Source: Granulosicoccus sp045110475
GTDB lineage: Bacteria > Pseudomonadota > Gammaproteobacteria > Granulosicoccales > Granulosicoccaceae
DNA: 64,000 nucleotides
Assembly (NCBI GenBank): GCA_045110475.1
Contig: JBGCGC010000007.1
Location: forward strand, 5,338 to 69,337
Direction of reading: 5' to 3'
Numbering within the stretch: the stretch's first letter is position 1; the number at the start of each line of letters is the position of its first letter. This document shows, one piece after another, positions 34,788 to 42,807 of the stretch. Under the pieces are notes generated by a model, which was not told the origin of the DNA, made no database searches, and saw only the letters and a program-made list of their open reading frames with translations. The position numbers and the translations under genes were made by a program.

Positions 34788-37208
34788 TCATCCATGCAGT
34801 CCGAGATTATTAGCCGTCTGCCAGATACGCCAATGATCATGCGGCATGTGGGTATGTGTCAATCCGAATGCCTTGAACGCATCATTTACGGCGTTTGAAA
34901 AAGCCGGCACTCCACCGACGTTAGGACTTTCACCGACGCCTTTGGCTCCGATCGGGTGATGCGGGCTAGGTGTTTCAGTAAAGTCGGTGGTGTAGTTCGG
35001 CGTCTCTACCGCTGTAGGAATGTAAAAATCCATGAGTGATCCGGTCTTTAGATTTCCGAGATCGTCGTACGCTAACTCCTGACCCAGTGCAATCGCCAGT
35101 GCCTCGGTCAGTCCACCGTGTACCTGTCCTTCGATAATCATGGGATTGATGCGAGTGCCACAATCATCCAGCGCATAAAAGCTGCGAATCTCGGTAACAC
35201 CGGTATCCACATCAATGTCCATGACACAGATGTATGCACCGAACGGGTAGGTCATGTTTGGAGGATCATAGTAGCTGACAGCTTCCAGTCCCGGCTCAAC
35301 CCCTGGTATGGCCTGATTGTAGGAGGCATACGCTATGTCTTTCATGGTTTTAAAACGCTCTGGCGCACCTTTGACCACAAACCGGTCAATCTCCCATTCA
35401 ATATCGTTGTCGTGAACTTCCAGCAGGTAGGCTGCGATCATCTGCGCCTTGGCTCGAATTTTTCGTCCTGCCATGGCGGTTGCTGCACCGGCAACCGGCG
35501 TTGAGCGTGACCCGTACGTGCCAAGTCCATACGGTGCTGTATCGGTGTCTCCTTCTTCGATAGTTATGTCATCTGCCGAGATACCTATTTCGGAGGCCAG
35601 TATCTGCGCGAAGGTAGTGGCATGGCCCTGCCCTTGAGAGATCGTGCCAAGACGGGCAACCGCAGAACCCGTCGGGTGGATTCTGATCTCGCAACTGTCG
35701 AACATGCCCATTCCAAGGATATCGCAGTTTTTCATCGGGCCAGCTCCGACAATCTCTGTGAAATGGCATAAACCAATACCCATCAGGCTGCGTGTGTCGC
35801 CTGCCTTGAAGGATTCAACACGCGCGGCCTGCTCTGCTCGAAGGCCTTTATAATCAACCGCCTCCAACGCCTTGTTCCACGCAGTATGGTAGTCGCCGGA
35901 GTCGTATTCCCAGCCAAGCGCCGAGTTGTAGGGGAACTGCTCCTTCGTGATGAAGTTCTTCAGACGCAGCTCGGCAGCGTCCATATCAAGTTTGATTGCC
36001 AGCACTTCAATCATGCGCTCGATGAAGTAGGCAGCTTCGGTTACCCTGAAAGAGCATCGATAGGCAACTCCACCCGGGGCCTTGTTGGTATAGATGCCAT
36101 CAACCGCCAGATAGGCACTCTGGATGTCGTAGGAGCCGGTGCAGATGTTCATGAAACCCGCCGGAAATTTGGTGGGATCGGCGCAGGCATCAAAAGCGCC
36201 GTGATCGGCGGTGGTGTGACACCACAAACCGAGAATCTTGCCTTCGGCCGTAGCGGCGATCTTACCCTGCATCCAGTAGTCACGCGCGAAAGCGGTCGAT
36301 GCGAGATTTTCCATCCGATCCTCGACCCACTTGACCGGTAAGCCGGTGACTATGGAGGCAACAATTGAGCAGACATAGCCGGGATACACACCCACCTTGT
36401 TGCCAAAGCCTCCACCGATATCTGGCGAGACAACCCGAATATTGTGCTCTGCAATACCCGACAACAGCGAGGCAACGGTGCGCACAACGTGCGGTGCCTG
36501 AAACGTACCGTAAAGCGTCAGCTTGCCATTGACTTTGTCCATGGACGCGACACTGCCACAGGGCTCAAGCGGGCAAGGATGTGTGCGATGGTAATAAACC
36601 ATTTCCTCAGCCACGACAGGAGCTTGTGCAAGAACGCTCTCTACAGCATCCTTGTCGCCCTGTTCCCAGGTGAAAATGTGATTGGGATGACGTCTCGCGC
36701 CGTGTGCGCCTTCGGTGGCATCGGCGATGTCTTCACGCAGTACAGGGGCACCGGGTACTTCAGCCTTGAATGGATCGACCAGTACCGGTAACTCCTCGTA
36801 CTCCACTTTGACCAGATCAACTGCATCAGCGGCGATGTATCTGTCCTCGGCAACGACAAAAGCAACCTCCTGCCCCTGAAACAGAACCTTGCCATCAGCG
36901 AGTACCATCTGCTTGTCACCGGCGAGTGTCGGCATCCAATGAAGGTTCAGCGGCTCCAGATCAGCAGCCGTCAGCACCGCTACTACACCGGGCAAGGCCA
37001 GCGCTGCAGAGGTATCAATGGACTTGACGTAGGCGTGTGCATGCTGTGATCGCACCATATCGCCATAGAGCATTCCGGGCAACTTGATGTCGTCTATGTA
37101 GTTGCCCTTGCCTTGTGTAAATCGTGCATCCTCGACACGTTTGCGCGATGTGCCAAGGCCTTTGAGTGATGCCTGACGTTCTTTCATCGACGGTGCGGTA
37201 GCACTCAT
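34788..37208 (-). CDS. coxL: Aerobic carbon monoxide dehydrogenase large subunit, form I
   Basis: From ATG 37208 the product has 806 residues, near the length of characterised CoxL. The active-site loop reads GGVAYRCSFRVTEAAYF; AYRCSFR is the signature of form I (bona fide) CoxL, with Cys385 (codon 36054-36056) as ligand of the copper in the Mo-S-Cu centre. Form II proteins have AYRGAGR. The catalytic glutamate is in GAKGVGESPN (Glu760). PDIGGGFGNK (about 262-271) is the cofactor-binding Gly-rich segment. The reaction is CO + H2O to CO2 + 2 e- + 2 H+. The start overlaps the coxS stop (ATGA). Confidence 0.97.
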   Translation of the reverse strand: MSATAPSMKERQASLKGLGTSRKRVEDARFTQGKGNYIDDIKLPGMLYGDMVRSQHAHAYVKSIDTSAALALPGVVAVLTAADLEPLNLHWMPTLAGDKQMVLADGKVLFQGQEVAFVVAEDRYIAADAVDLVKVEYEELPVLVDPFKAEVPGAPVLREDIADATEGAHGARRHPNHIFTWEQGDKDAVESVLAQAPVVAEEMVYYHRTHPCPLEPCGSVASMDKVNGKLTLYGTFQAPHVVRTVASLLSGIAEHNIRVVSPDIGGGFGNKVGVYPGYVCSIVASIVTGLPVKWVEDRMENLASTAFARDYWMQGKIAATAEGKILGLWCHTTADHGAFDACADPTKFPAGFMNICTGSYDIQSAYLAVDGIYTNKAPGGVAYRCSFRVTEAAYFIERMIEVLAIKLDMDAAELRLKNFITKEQFPYNSALGWEYDSGDYHTAWNKALEAVDYKGLRAEQAARVESFKAGDTRSLMGIGLCHFTEIVGAGPMKNCDILGMGMFDSCEIRIHPTGSAVARLGTISQGQGHATTFAQILASEIGISADDITIEEGDTDTAPYGLGTYGSRSTPVAGAATAMAGRKIRAKAQMIAAYLLEVHDNDIEWEIDRFVVKGAPERFKTMKDIAYASYNQAIPGVEPGLEAVSYYDPPNMTYPFGAYICVMDIDVDTGVTEIRSFYALDDCGTRINPMIIEGQVHGGLTEALAIALGQELAYDDLGNLKTGSLMDFYIPTAVETPNYTTDFTETPSPHHPIGAKGVGESPNVGGVPAFSNAVNDAFKAFGLTHTHMPHDHWRIWQTANNLGLHG

Positions 37209-37699
37209 GCTGCGGACTCCTGTTTGGCATTGTTGATGATGTCCGCGGCCGATAAGACGGCCTTGACGATATTCTGATAGCCAGTACAGCGACACAAGTT
37301 ACCAGAGATCCCGAAACGTACATCGTCCTCGGTAGGTGTCGGGTTTTCCTGAAGCAAGCGGTGCGCTCGAGTAATCATGCCCGGTGTGCAAAAACCGCAC
37401 TGCAGGCCATGATGCTCCTTGAACTGTTCCTGCAGCACATGCAATGTATCCGGATTACCCAAGCCCTCGATAGTGGTGATCTCAGTGCCTTCAGCCTGTA
37501 CGGCAAACACGGTGCAGGACTTGACCGAGCGACCATCGATTTCGATGGTGCATGCGCCGCAATGTGACGTCTCACAGCCAACATGCGGGCCGGTAATATC
37601 CATGTGATCACGCAATACGTGAATCAGCAGCTCACGCGGCTCGACACAAGCTTCACGCGGCTGACCATTGACGTTCAAGGTAATGTTTGTCTTGCTCAT
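37205..37699 (-). CDS. coxS: Aerobic carbon monoxide dehydrogenase small subunit (2Fe-2S)
   Basis: A 164-residue iron-sulfur subunit. The plant-ferredoxin-type cluster is bound by Cys42, Cys47, Cys50 and Cys62 (CETSHCGAC then C); the second cluster by Cys101 and Cys104 (CGFCTPGM) and Cys136 and Cys138 (CRCTGY). It relays electrons from the Mo-Cu centre of CoxL to the FAD of CoxM. It sits 21 nt after coxM and overlaps coxL. Confidence 0.97.
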   Translation of the reverse strand: MSKTNITLNVNGQPREACVEPRELLIHVLRDHMDITGPHVGCETSHCGACTIEIDGRSVKSCTVFAVQAEGTEITTIEGLGNPDTLHVLQEQFKEHHGLQCGFCTPGMITRAHRLLQENPTPTEDDVRFGISGNLCRCTGYQNIVKAVLSAADIINNAKQESAA

Positions 37700-37720
37700 G
37701 ATCTTAATTCCTCTGATGGT

Positions 37721-38578
37721 TCAGGCGCGTGACCAGGCGCGATCGATAGCGCGCTTGAGTACAATTGATGCAGCGTGCTTCTTGAAAGCCACAGGCCCGC
37801 GGTTGTCATCAACGGGGTCAATAACGTCGATGCAGGCAGCTACCGCTTTGGCAATCGCCTCTTCATCGAGTGAACTACCCACAAGCTGCGCACATCCTGC
37901 TTCACAAAAGATGGGTGTGTCAGCCAGGTTGGTCATGGCAATAGAGGCGGAGGAACACGTACCATCCGCTGCCTTGCGCAACAGCACTGCTGATGCAGCC
38001 GTTGCGTAATCACCAATCTTGCGCTTCTGTTTTTCGTAGGCATATCCGCCCTCACAAACGGGAAACGAAATGACGCTGAGTATTTCAAGGTCGTCGCGTG
38101 CGGTGAAATAGGCAGCCTCATAAAACTCACGGGCCGCCACTTCTCGCTCGCCATCTGGCCCCACGAGTGTGAAGGTGGCGTCCAGGCATTGCATGAGCCC
38201 CGGGAAATCATTACCCGGATCACCATTGGCAACGTTGCCACCAATCGTGCCTTGATAACGAATTTGCGGATCCGCGACCTGCAGGGAAGTTTCCGCGACA
38301 ATGGGGGCCGCATTTGTTAGCGCCTCATTGTTGATGAGTTCGTGTTGGGTCGTCATCGCACCTATTGAAACAGTAGGGCCGTCTACCCGGATAAACGATA
38401 GCTCGTTGATCTTGCGCAGATCGATGAGATGTTCAGGCATGGCAAGCCGCAGCTTCATCATCGGGATCAAGCTGTGGCCACCGGCGATCACACGGGCATC
38501 ATCGCCGAGTTGGTCGAGCAAACCAACGGCTGCTGGAAGGCTCTCCGGCGCGTGGTATTCAAAATTGCCTGGAATCAT
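37721..38578 (-). CDS. coxM: Aerobic carbon monoxide dehydrogenase medium subunit (FAD-binding)
   Basis: A 285-residue flavoprotein subunit. The two FAD-binding motifs are visible: AGGHSLIPMMKLRLA (residues 32-46) and TIGGNVANGDPGNDFP (about 110-125). The start is ATG 38578, preceded by GAGGA at 6 nt. As the first gene of the cox run (order M-S-L-D-E-F-G), it should be served by a promoter in the 260-nt divergent region upstream. Confidence 0.96.
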   Translation of the reverse strand: MIPGNFEYHAPESLPAAVGLLDQLGDDARVIAGGHSLIPMMKLRLAMPEHLIDLRKINELSFIRVDGPTVSIGAMTTQHELINNEALTNAAPIVAETSLQVADPQIRYQGTIGGNVANGDPGNDFPGLMQCLDATFTLVGPDGEREVAAREFYEAAYFTARDDLEILSVISFPVCEGGYAYEKQKRKIGDYATAASAVLLRKAADGTCSSASIAMTNLADTPIFCEAGCAQLVGSSLDEEAIAKAVAACIDVIDPVDDNRGPVAFKKHAASIVLKRAIDRAWSRA

Positions 38579-38700
38579 CGCTGGTCCTCATGGGTCGGTT
38601 GCACACGAGGTGCATCTGTGAACGATCTTCACATGACTATACCCAAGGTTAGGCAGCGTGGAAAGCGAATTCACTAACGGCGCAGCTTAGAAACCTCTTA

Positions 38701-38728
38701 TAGCCGTAGCCAATTAGCCGTAGCCAAT
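38701..38728. repeat. 14-bp perfect tandem repeat in the coxM/cytidylyltransferase divergent region
   Basis: TAGCCGTAGCCAAT occurs twice back to back. It lies 123 nt upstream of the coxM ATG and 111 nt upstream of the divergent gene's ATG, in the middle of the shared control region. A direct-repeat operator for a regulator of CO oxidation is a reasonable reading, but no regulator gene is next to it and the assignment is inference. Confidence 0.5.
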
Positions 38729-38838
38729 AAGAAATGACCCACTTACCGATGAGAGGAAAACTAACGCAATAACGCCGTTTTCGACAATCTGTCTATACTC
38801 AACCCAATGAATTGTTCCACGCTTATGTCAAACAGCGC

Positions 38839-40428
38839 ATGATTTTCGACATGGTAGACATACGCCATTGCGAAGGCTGCTACCTCGCTCATTCTCTGCA
38901 GGGTACCAATGGACGCATAGCCAAGGGCACCTACATAACAGCAGAGCTAGCCGATCAACTCGCCGGAAGTGGTCTTGCGCAGGTACTGGTTGCACAACTG
39001 GAGGACGATGACACCCACGAGAACGATGCGGCACTTGCAGTCGCATCCGTGCTGGGCGGCTCCGGAGTAAAACTGACAAAAGCGCGCACCGGCAGGGTCA
39101 ACCTTCTGTCCACAATTGATGGGCTTTGCCACTTTAGTGCGCAATCAATCATTGCAGCCAACGCGATCGATGAAGGTATAACGATTGCTACTCTTCCTGA
39201 GAACCAGTGGGTGGCAAAGGGTCGGATGGTGGCAACCGTAAAGATCATCCCCTATGCCGTGAACAAGGTAAACGTACAGCGCGTACTTGCTGTGCTTGAT
39301 GCGCATGGATTGTCAGTCGCAGGAGCAATGTCTCACAGGGCAGAATTGATACAAACAAGGCTCAGTTCGGTCAAGGAGGCAGTGCTGGACAAGACGCGTC
39401 GCATCACCGAAAACAGGCTTACCCCTAGAGCCGTAACATTAATCTGCGAATCGCGCTGCGATCACAACGAAGTATCCTTGCAATGCGCTCTCGAACAATC
39501 CTTGCAGCGAAATCCACACTGGATACTGATTGTCGGTGCATCAGCGATCAGTGATCGTGGCGACGTTATTCCAAAGGCGATCATCGCAGCCGGTGGTGTC
39601 GTCCATCGATATGGAATACCCGTCGATCCAGGCAATTTACTACTACTGGCGAGCATCAATGACACTCACATCATCGGATTACCGGGCTGCGCACGATCAC
39701 CTCGCTATAACGGCCTGGACATGATTCTTGACAGGATGGCCTGCCAGGTACCTGTCACCAATTCATGGCTTAGCTCGCTGTCGGTCGGTGGCTTGCTCGA
39801 AGAAATTGCGGATCGCCCAACGCCAAGAACCAACTCCGGTGACCAACAGGAAATCGCTGCGCTGATACTCGCGGCAGGTTCCTCATCGCGAGCAGGCAAG
39901 ATGAACAAACTGCTGGCCCCTTACAATGGGGGTACGATGATTTCTCACATTGCCGGCGTTATCGAGAAAAGCCAGGTTTGCAGTATCGTTGCAGTCACTG
40001 GATATGAAGAGAAACTGGTTGTTAATGCCCTTGCCTCAAACGCACTGACGTTTCAACATAACGCTGCACACCAGACGGGCATGGCAAGTTCCGTCATTGC
40101 GGGCATATCGCAACTGACAGATTACGATGGTGTGCTGGTGTGTCTTGGTGATATGCCGCATATCACCACTGAGATTCTTGATCAGTTGATTAACGCCTTC
40201 AGGAAACATCAGGACAAAACTATCATTCAGCCGGTTTACGATAACAAGCGTGGCAACCCTGTACTGTTCGGCAAAGTATTTTTCGACACATTGCTAACCC
40301 TTGAAGGAGACGTAGGCGCAAGAAAACTGGTAGATCAATACCCGGATGAAGTCCTTGAGGTTGTGGTGGAAAGTCACGCTGTACTCACAGACTATGACAC
40401 GCCACAGGAACTGTCGTCGCTGAGCTGA
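38839..40428 (+). CDS. Molybdopterin-binding domain fused to MobA/MocA-like nucleotidyltransferase
   Basis: From ATG 38839 the product has 529 residues; the frame opens 9 codons earlier at TTG. Residues about 1-330 form a MoeA/MogA-like molybdopterin-binding region (CEGCYLAHSLQGTNGRIAKG, IGLPGCARSPRYNG). Residues about 335-529 are a MobA-like NTP transferase: ALILAAGSSSRAGKMNKLL (nucleotide loop), VLVCLGDMPH (metal site), KRGNPVLFG and YDTPQEL. CO dehydrogenase uses molybdopterin cytosine dinucleotide, and a cytidylyltransferase of this kind makes it, so the divergent position next to coxMSL fits. CTP over GTP preference is inferred from context. Confidence 0.88.
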   Translation: MIFDMVDIRHCEGCYLAHSLQGTNGRIAKGTYITAELADQLAGSGLAQVLVAQLEDDDTHENDAALAVASVLGGSGVKLTKARTGRVNLLSTIDGLCHFSAQSIIAANAIDEGITIATLPENQWVAKGRMVATVKIIPYAVNKVNVQRVLAVLDAHGLSVAGAMSHRAELIQTRLSSVKEAVLDKTRRITENRLTPRAVTLICESRCDHNEVSLQCALEQSLQRNPHWILIVGASAISDRGDVIPKAIIAAGGVVHRYGIPVDPGNLLLLASINDTHIIGLPGCARSPRYNGLDMILDRMACQVPVTNSWLSSLSVGGLLEEIADRPTPRTNSGDQQEIAALILAAGSSSRAGKMNKLLAPYNGGTMISHIAGVIEKSQVCSIVAVTGYEEKLVVNALASNALTFQHNAAHQTGMASSVIAGISQLTDYDGVLVCLGDMPHITTEILDQLINAFRKHQDKTIIQPVYDNKRGNPVLFGKVFFDTLLTLEGDVGARKLVDQYPDEVLEVVVESHAVLTDYDTPQELSSLS

Positions 40429-40764
40429 CATTCAAAAAAAACTATCACCGCACGCTTGCCGCTCTTCTGCCCTGCCCCCTATTGCACCGGTCAGCGGAGT
40501 TCGTCTTGGATAACCACAGATGTCAAAACTGGACAGGGGAGCTGCAAACATATGTGGAGTGATCGCATCCAGCACTGTCAACGGAGTGGGAAACTCAGCC
40601 CGGCTGCGCAATACATTCGCTTCGTTCTGAACAACCTGACCCCCTTGACGTTCCCTGATGTTTCCATCAACCAGAATATTGGCAACAATTTGCGCCGTAC
40701 TGGTTTATGCAATCCGATCATTGGGTTCAAGGCGTGTTGCTGCGGTTTGGTAATGCAGGCTTGA
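40429..40764. other. Convergent intergenic region without a supported gene
   Basis: The 336 nt between the cytidylyltransferase fusion and the GAF gene hold a 102-codon plus-strand frame (40456-40764) with no recognisable motif, no ribosome-binding site and an unlikely, Cys/Thr-rich composition. I see no terminator hairpin with a T-run. Confidence 0.5.
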
Positions 40765-41250
40765 TCAGCCCACGCGCTTGTATCGTCTTGCCATCAGAAA
40801 CGTCAACGCGCCGGCTAATTTCAATGACTCAGCAGCGACGACTTTTTCGTGTGTGTAATGACCAGCCACATGCAAACAGTTGAGCGTACCCTCCACTTGA
40901 CCGCCAATCACAATCGGAATGTTCAGGCAGCTTTCACAACCCAGGGATTGAATCAGTTCGTAATCGGGAAATACGTCAGCGATTTCACTGATGGAATTCG
41001 CTACAAACAGATTCTGTCCAACCTCGACATGCTCTGTCCAGCGATTGTGCTCCAGGGGTTTCTCACCGCTTACCGGATAAGCGTCCGGACTGTTTGTGTA
41101 GCTCCTTCGCGCAACATTTCTTTCACGGTCTATCTCCATCAGTGTGAACAATTTTACACCAATGGTCTCTTCCACCAGCCTTTGCATACCAACATAAGTC
41201 GCAAGTGGCTGTTTCGCGGACGCAAGCGCGTTGCTCATCAGACTATTCAT
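40765..41250 (-). CDS. GAF domain protein
   Basis: A 161-residue single-domain protein. The C-terminal two thirds read as a GAF fold: LFTLMEIDRERNVARRSYTNSP, the middle VGQNLFVANSISEIADVFPDYELIQSLGCESCLNIPI, and VIGGQVEGTLNCLHVAGHYTHEKV. There is no output domain, so it may be a free sensor or small-molecule binding protein. The pair Cys-x-x-Cys (CESC) in the ligand-facing region is notable. The ligand and role are unknown. Confidence 0.75.
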   Translation of the reverse strand: MNSLMSNALASAKQPLATYVGMQRLVEETIGVKLFTLMEIDRERNVARRSYTNSPDAYPVSGEKPLEHNRWTEHVEVGQNLFVANSISEIADVFPDYELIQSLGCESCLNIPIVIGGQVEGTLNCLHVAGHYTHEKVVAAESLKLAGALTFLMARRYKRVG

Positions 41251-41970
41251 GTTTAGCTATGTGCCCCGGTTTACCCATCTGCCTTGCGTTTGAATCTGAC
41301 CTGTAATTGAACCGTCACCATTTAAACACTTGCGGCGCCGGAACAGAAGCGAACGGACTCTGCAGGTCGCTACTGACCTTGCGATGTCATCAGTGATTTT
41401 CACTGTGGCTTGACTCAAGTTTCTACCTCGGCGGGCGACGTAATCTGGCCGCCTCCAGTTTTCCCGGACTTAAGCGGCGCAGCACGTATCCTGCAATATA
41501 TTTTTGCCATGAAATTTGGCCGCAGAAGTTTGCGGCGACCATTGCCATGGGCCTAAAGTATGACGGGTGTGCTGAATTAGTCGTGACAAGACCTGAGGGA
41601 CATCAAAAATGCATCGATTCGCGCTTTTAGACCAAGACTCTTCTGCAAAATGACACTCAACTGCCACGAGCGAGCGCAACAATTCGCCGCTGCAGTTGGG
41701 GTTCAACACATTTCAATAACCAAAGACGCGATGTCGCTTATACAAACGAATTTCTTGCCTCGGCAAGGTTCACCCGGTGACAAGAGTTTTCAAAACTGTG
41801 ATGGGCCGAAAAGTCAAGGCACTATCCACAACATAAGTTAATTAATTTCCGCTTATAATACGAAGGATAACCGTTTTGTCATTTCGTGGTGAATTGACAA
41901 CTGCCCAACGACCTTCAATCAGACCCTGCGACACTCTGTGCAATTGCAGAAAAAACAAAGGACGTCAGAC
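41251..41970. other. Intergenic region upstream of amine-oxidase-like cassette 2
   Basis: About 720 nt without a convincing gene. Short frames (for example minus 41470-41709) have no family signature. A small hairpin GCCGCA-GAAGTT-TGCGGC lies at 41519-41536 and a TATAAT at 41854-41859. AAAGGA precedes the ATG at 41971. The region could carry the promoter and a long leader. Confidence 0.5.
41854..41859 (+). promoter_or_regulatory. Candidate -10 box for cassette 2
   Basis: A perfect TATAAT lies 112 nt upstream of the ATG at 41971 in an AT-rich stretch. No good -35 hexamer is found at 16-18 nt spacing, so this is tentative. Confidence 0.3.
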
Positions 41971-42807
41971 ATGTCATCTTCAGGATCCCAATCAAATATT
42001 GGTGCTTCTCCACACCGAAGCACCTCTTCACTGTGCAACAAGAGGCACTGCAGAGCATTTAGTGCGCCCCTTCGCACAAAAACAGGATATATCGCAGCCT
42101 TGTTTCTGGTCGGCGCAACCAGTTCTTTTCAGGTCAATGCCGATGCGGGACACAACCATGGCAGTGTTGATCCCAACGGACGCTTCACGCCCAACGTAGA
42201 AGGTGCTGTGTTCCCTCCGCAACCGCGCAATGTTACTAACGTCCGCTCGCATTCACCGCGACCCATGCTGACGACAACCGCTCAGGAACAAGCCGTCGGT
42301 ACAACCAGTTCTCGGCTGGAAGTCGGAACGGCAGGGGACTTGGCCGCACGAGCCGCACAACAACACCCGCAAGTGCAAGCTCTCTTAGGCGATCGCTACA
42401 CACTACTGCAGAGCGCTCGCGTAAGAGACAAGGCGATAGTGAACAAAAATACCTACCGGGTCGAGTTTTTCAGTCTCAGTGAAAACAGAACCGTAGTCGC
42501 CACATCCGTTGATGGCGTAATTACCGACGTGTCTGGTATTGCTGCCTCAGAACGACAGCCTGCTCTGGGAGTAAATGAGAAAGCCATGGCCATTGACATA
42601 GCTCGACGCTACTGGAGAGAACGTAACGACTCTCGCATAGAACAACTGACGGGCTACGCAATCCAGACATTTCAACCTGACGGCTCACCCTATGACACCC
42701 GTGTGGTCTACGTGTCATTCCACGCACAGTCTCCCGAACCACCCGAGCTGCTTACCTGGGTAGACCTCACGGAAGGACAAGTATTTCGTGCCGAGGTGGA
42801 GCGATGA
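41971..42807 (+). CDS. Secreted partner protein of copper-amine-oxidase-like cassette 2 (N2/N3- or PepSY-like)
   Basis: From ATG 41971 (AAAGGA upstream) the product has 278 residues; a GTG at 41938 is possible. A long polar N-terminus precedes a hydrophobic segment TGYIAALFLVGATSSFQVNA, probably an extended signal peptide, followed by DAGHNHGSVDPNG. The rest shows two beta-alpha units: TYRVEFFSLSENRTVVATSVDG..VTDVSG, LGVNEKAMAIDIARRYWRER, then TRVVYVSFHA...LLTWVDLTEGQVFRAE. The same layout occurs in the product at 14356, also directly before an amine-oxidase-like gene, so the two are distant paralogues. A role as detached N2/N3 domains is inference. It overlaps the next gene by 4 nt. Confidence 0.6.
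   Translation: MSSSGSQSNIGASPHRSTSSLCNKRHCRAFSAPLRTKTGYIAALFLVGATSSFQVNADAGHNHGSVDPNGRFTPNVEGAVFPPQPRNVTNVRSHSPRPMLTTTAQEQAVGTTSSRLEVGTAGDLAARAAQQHPQVQALLGDRYTLLQSARVRDKAIVNKNTYRVEFFSLSENRTVVATSVDGVITDVSGIAASERQPALGVNEKAMAIDIARRYWRERNDSRIEQLTGYAIQTFQPDGSPYDTRVVYVSFHAQSPEPPELLTWVDLTEGQVFRAEVER

Noticed and set aside
40456..40764. 102-codon plus-strand frame after the cytidylyltransferase fusion
   Set aside because: No motif, no ribosome-binding site, unusual Cys/Ser/Thr-rich composition, and it ends exactly where the GAF gene's stop lies on the other strand.
41470..41709. 79-codon minus-strand frame that at first looked like a transposase remnant
   Set aside because: No DDE, HTH or integrase motif could be identified and there are no flanking inverted repeats.
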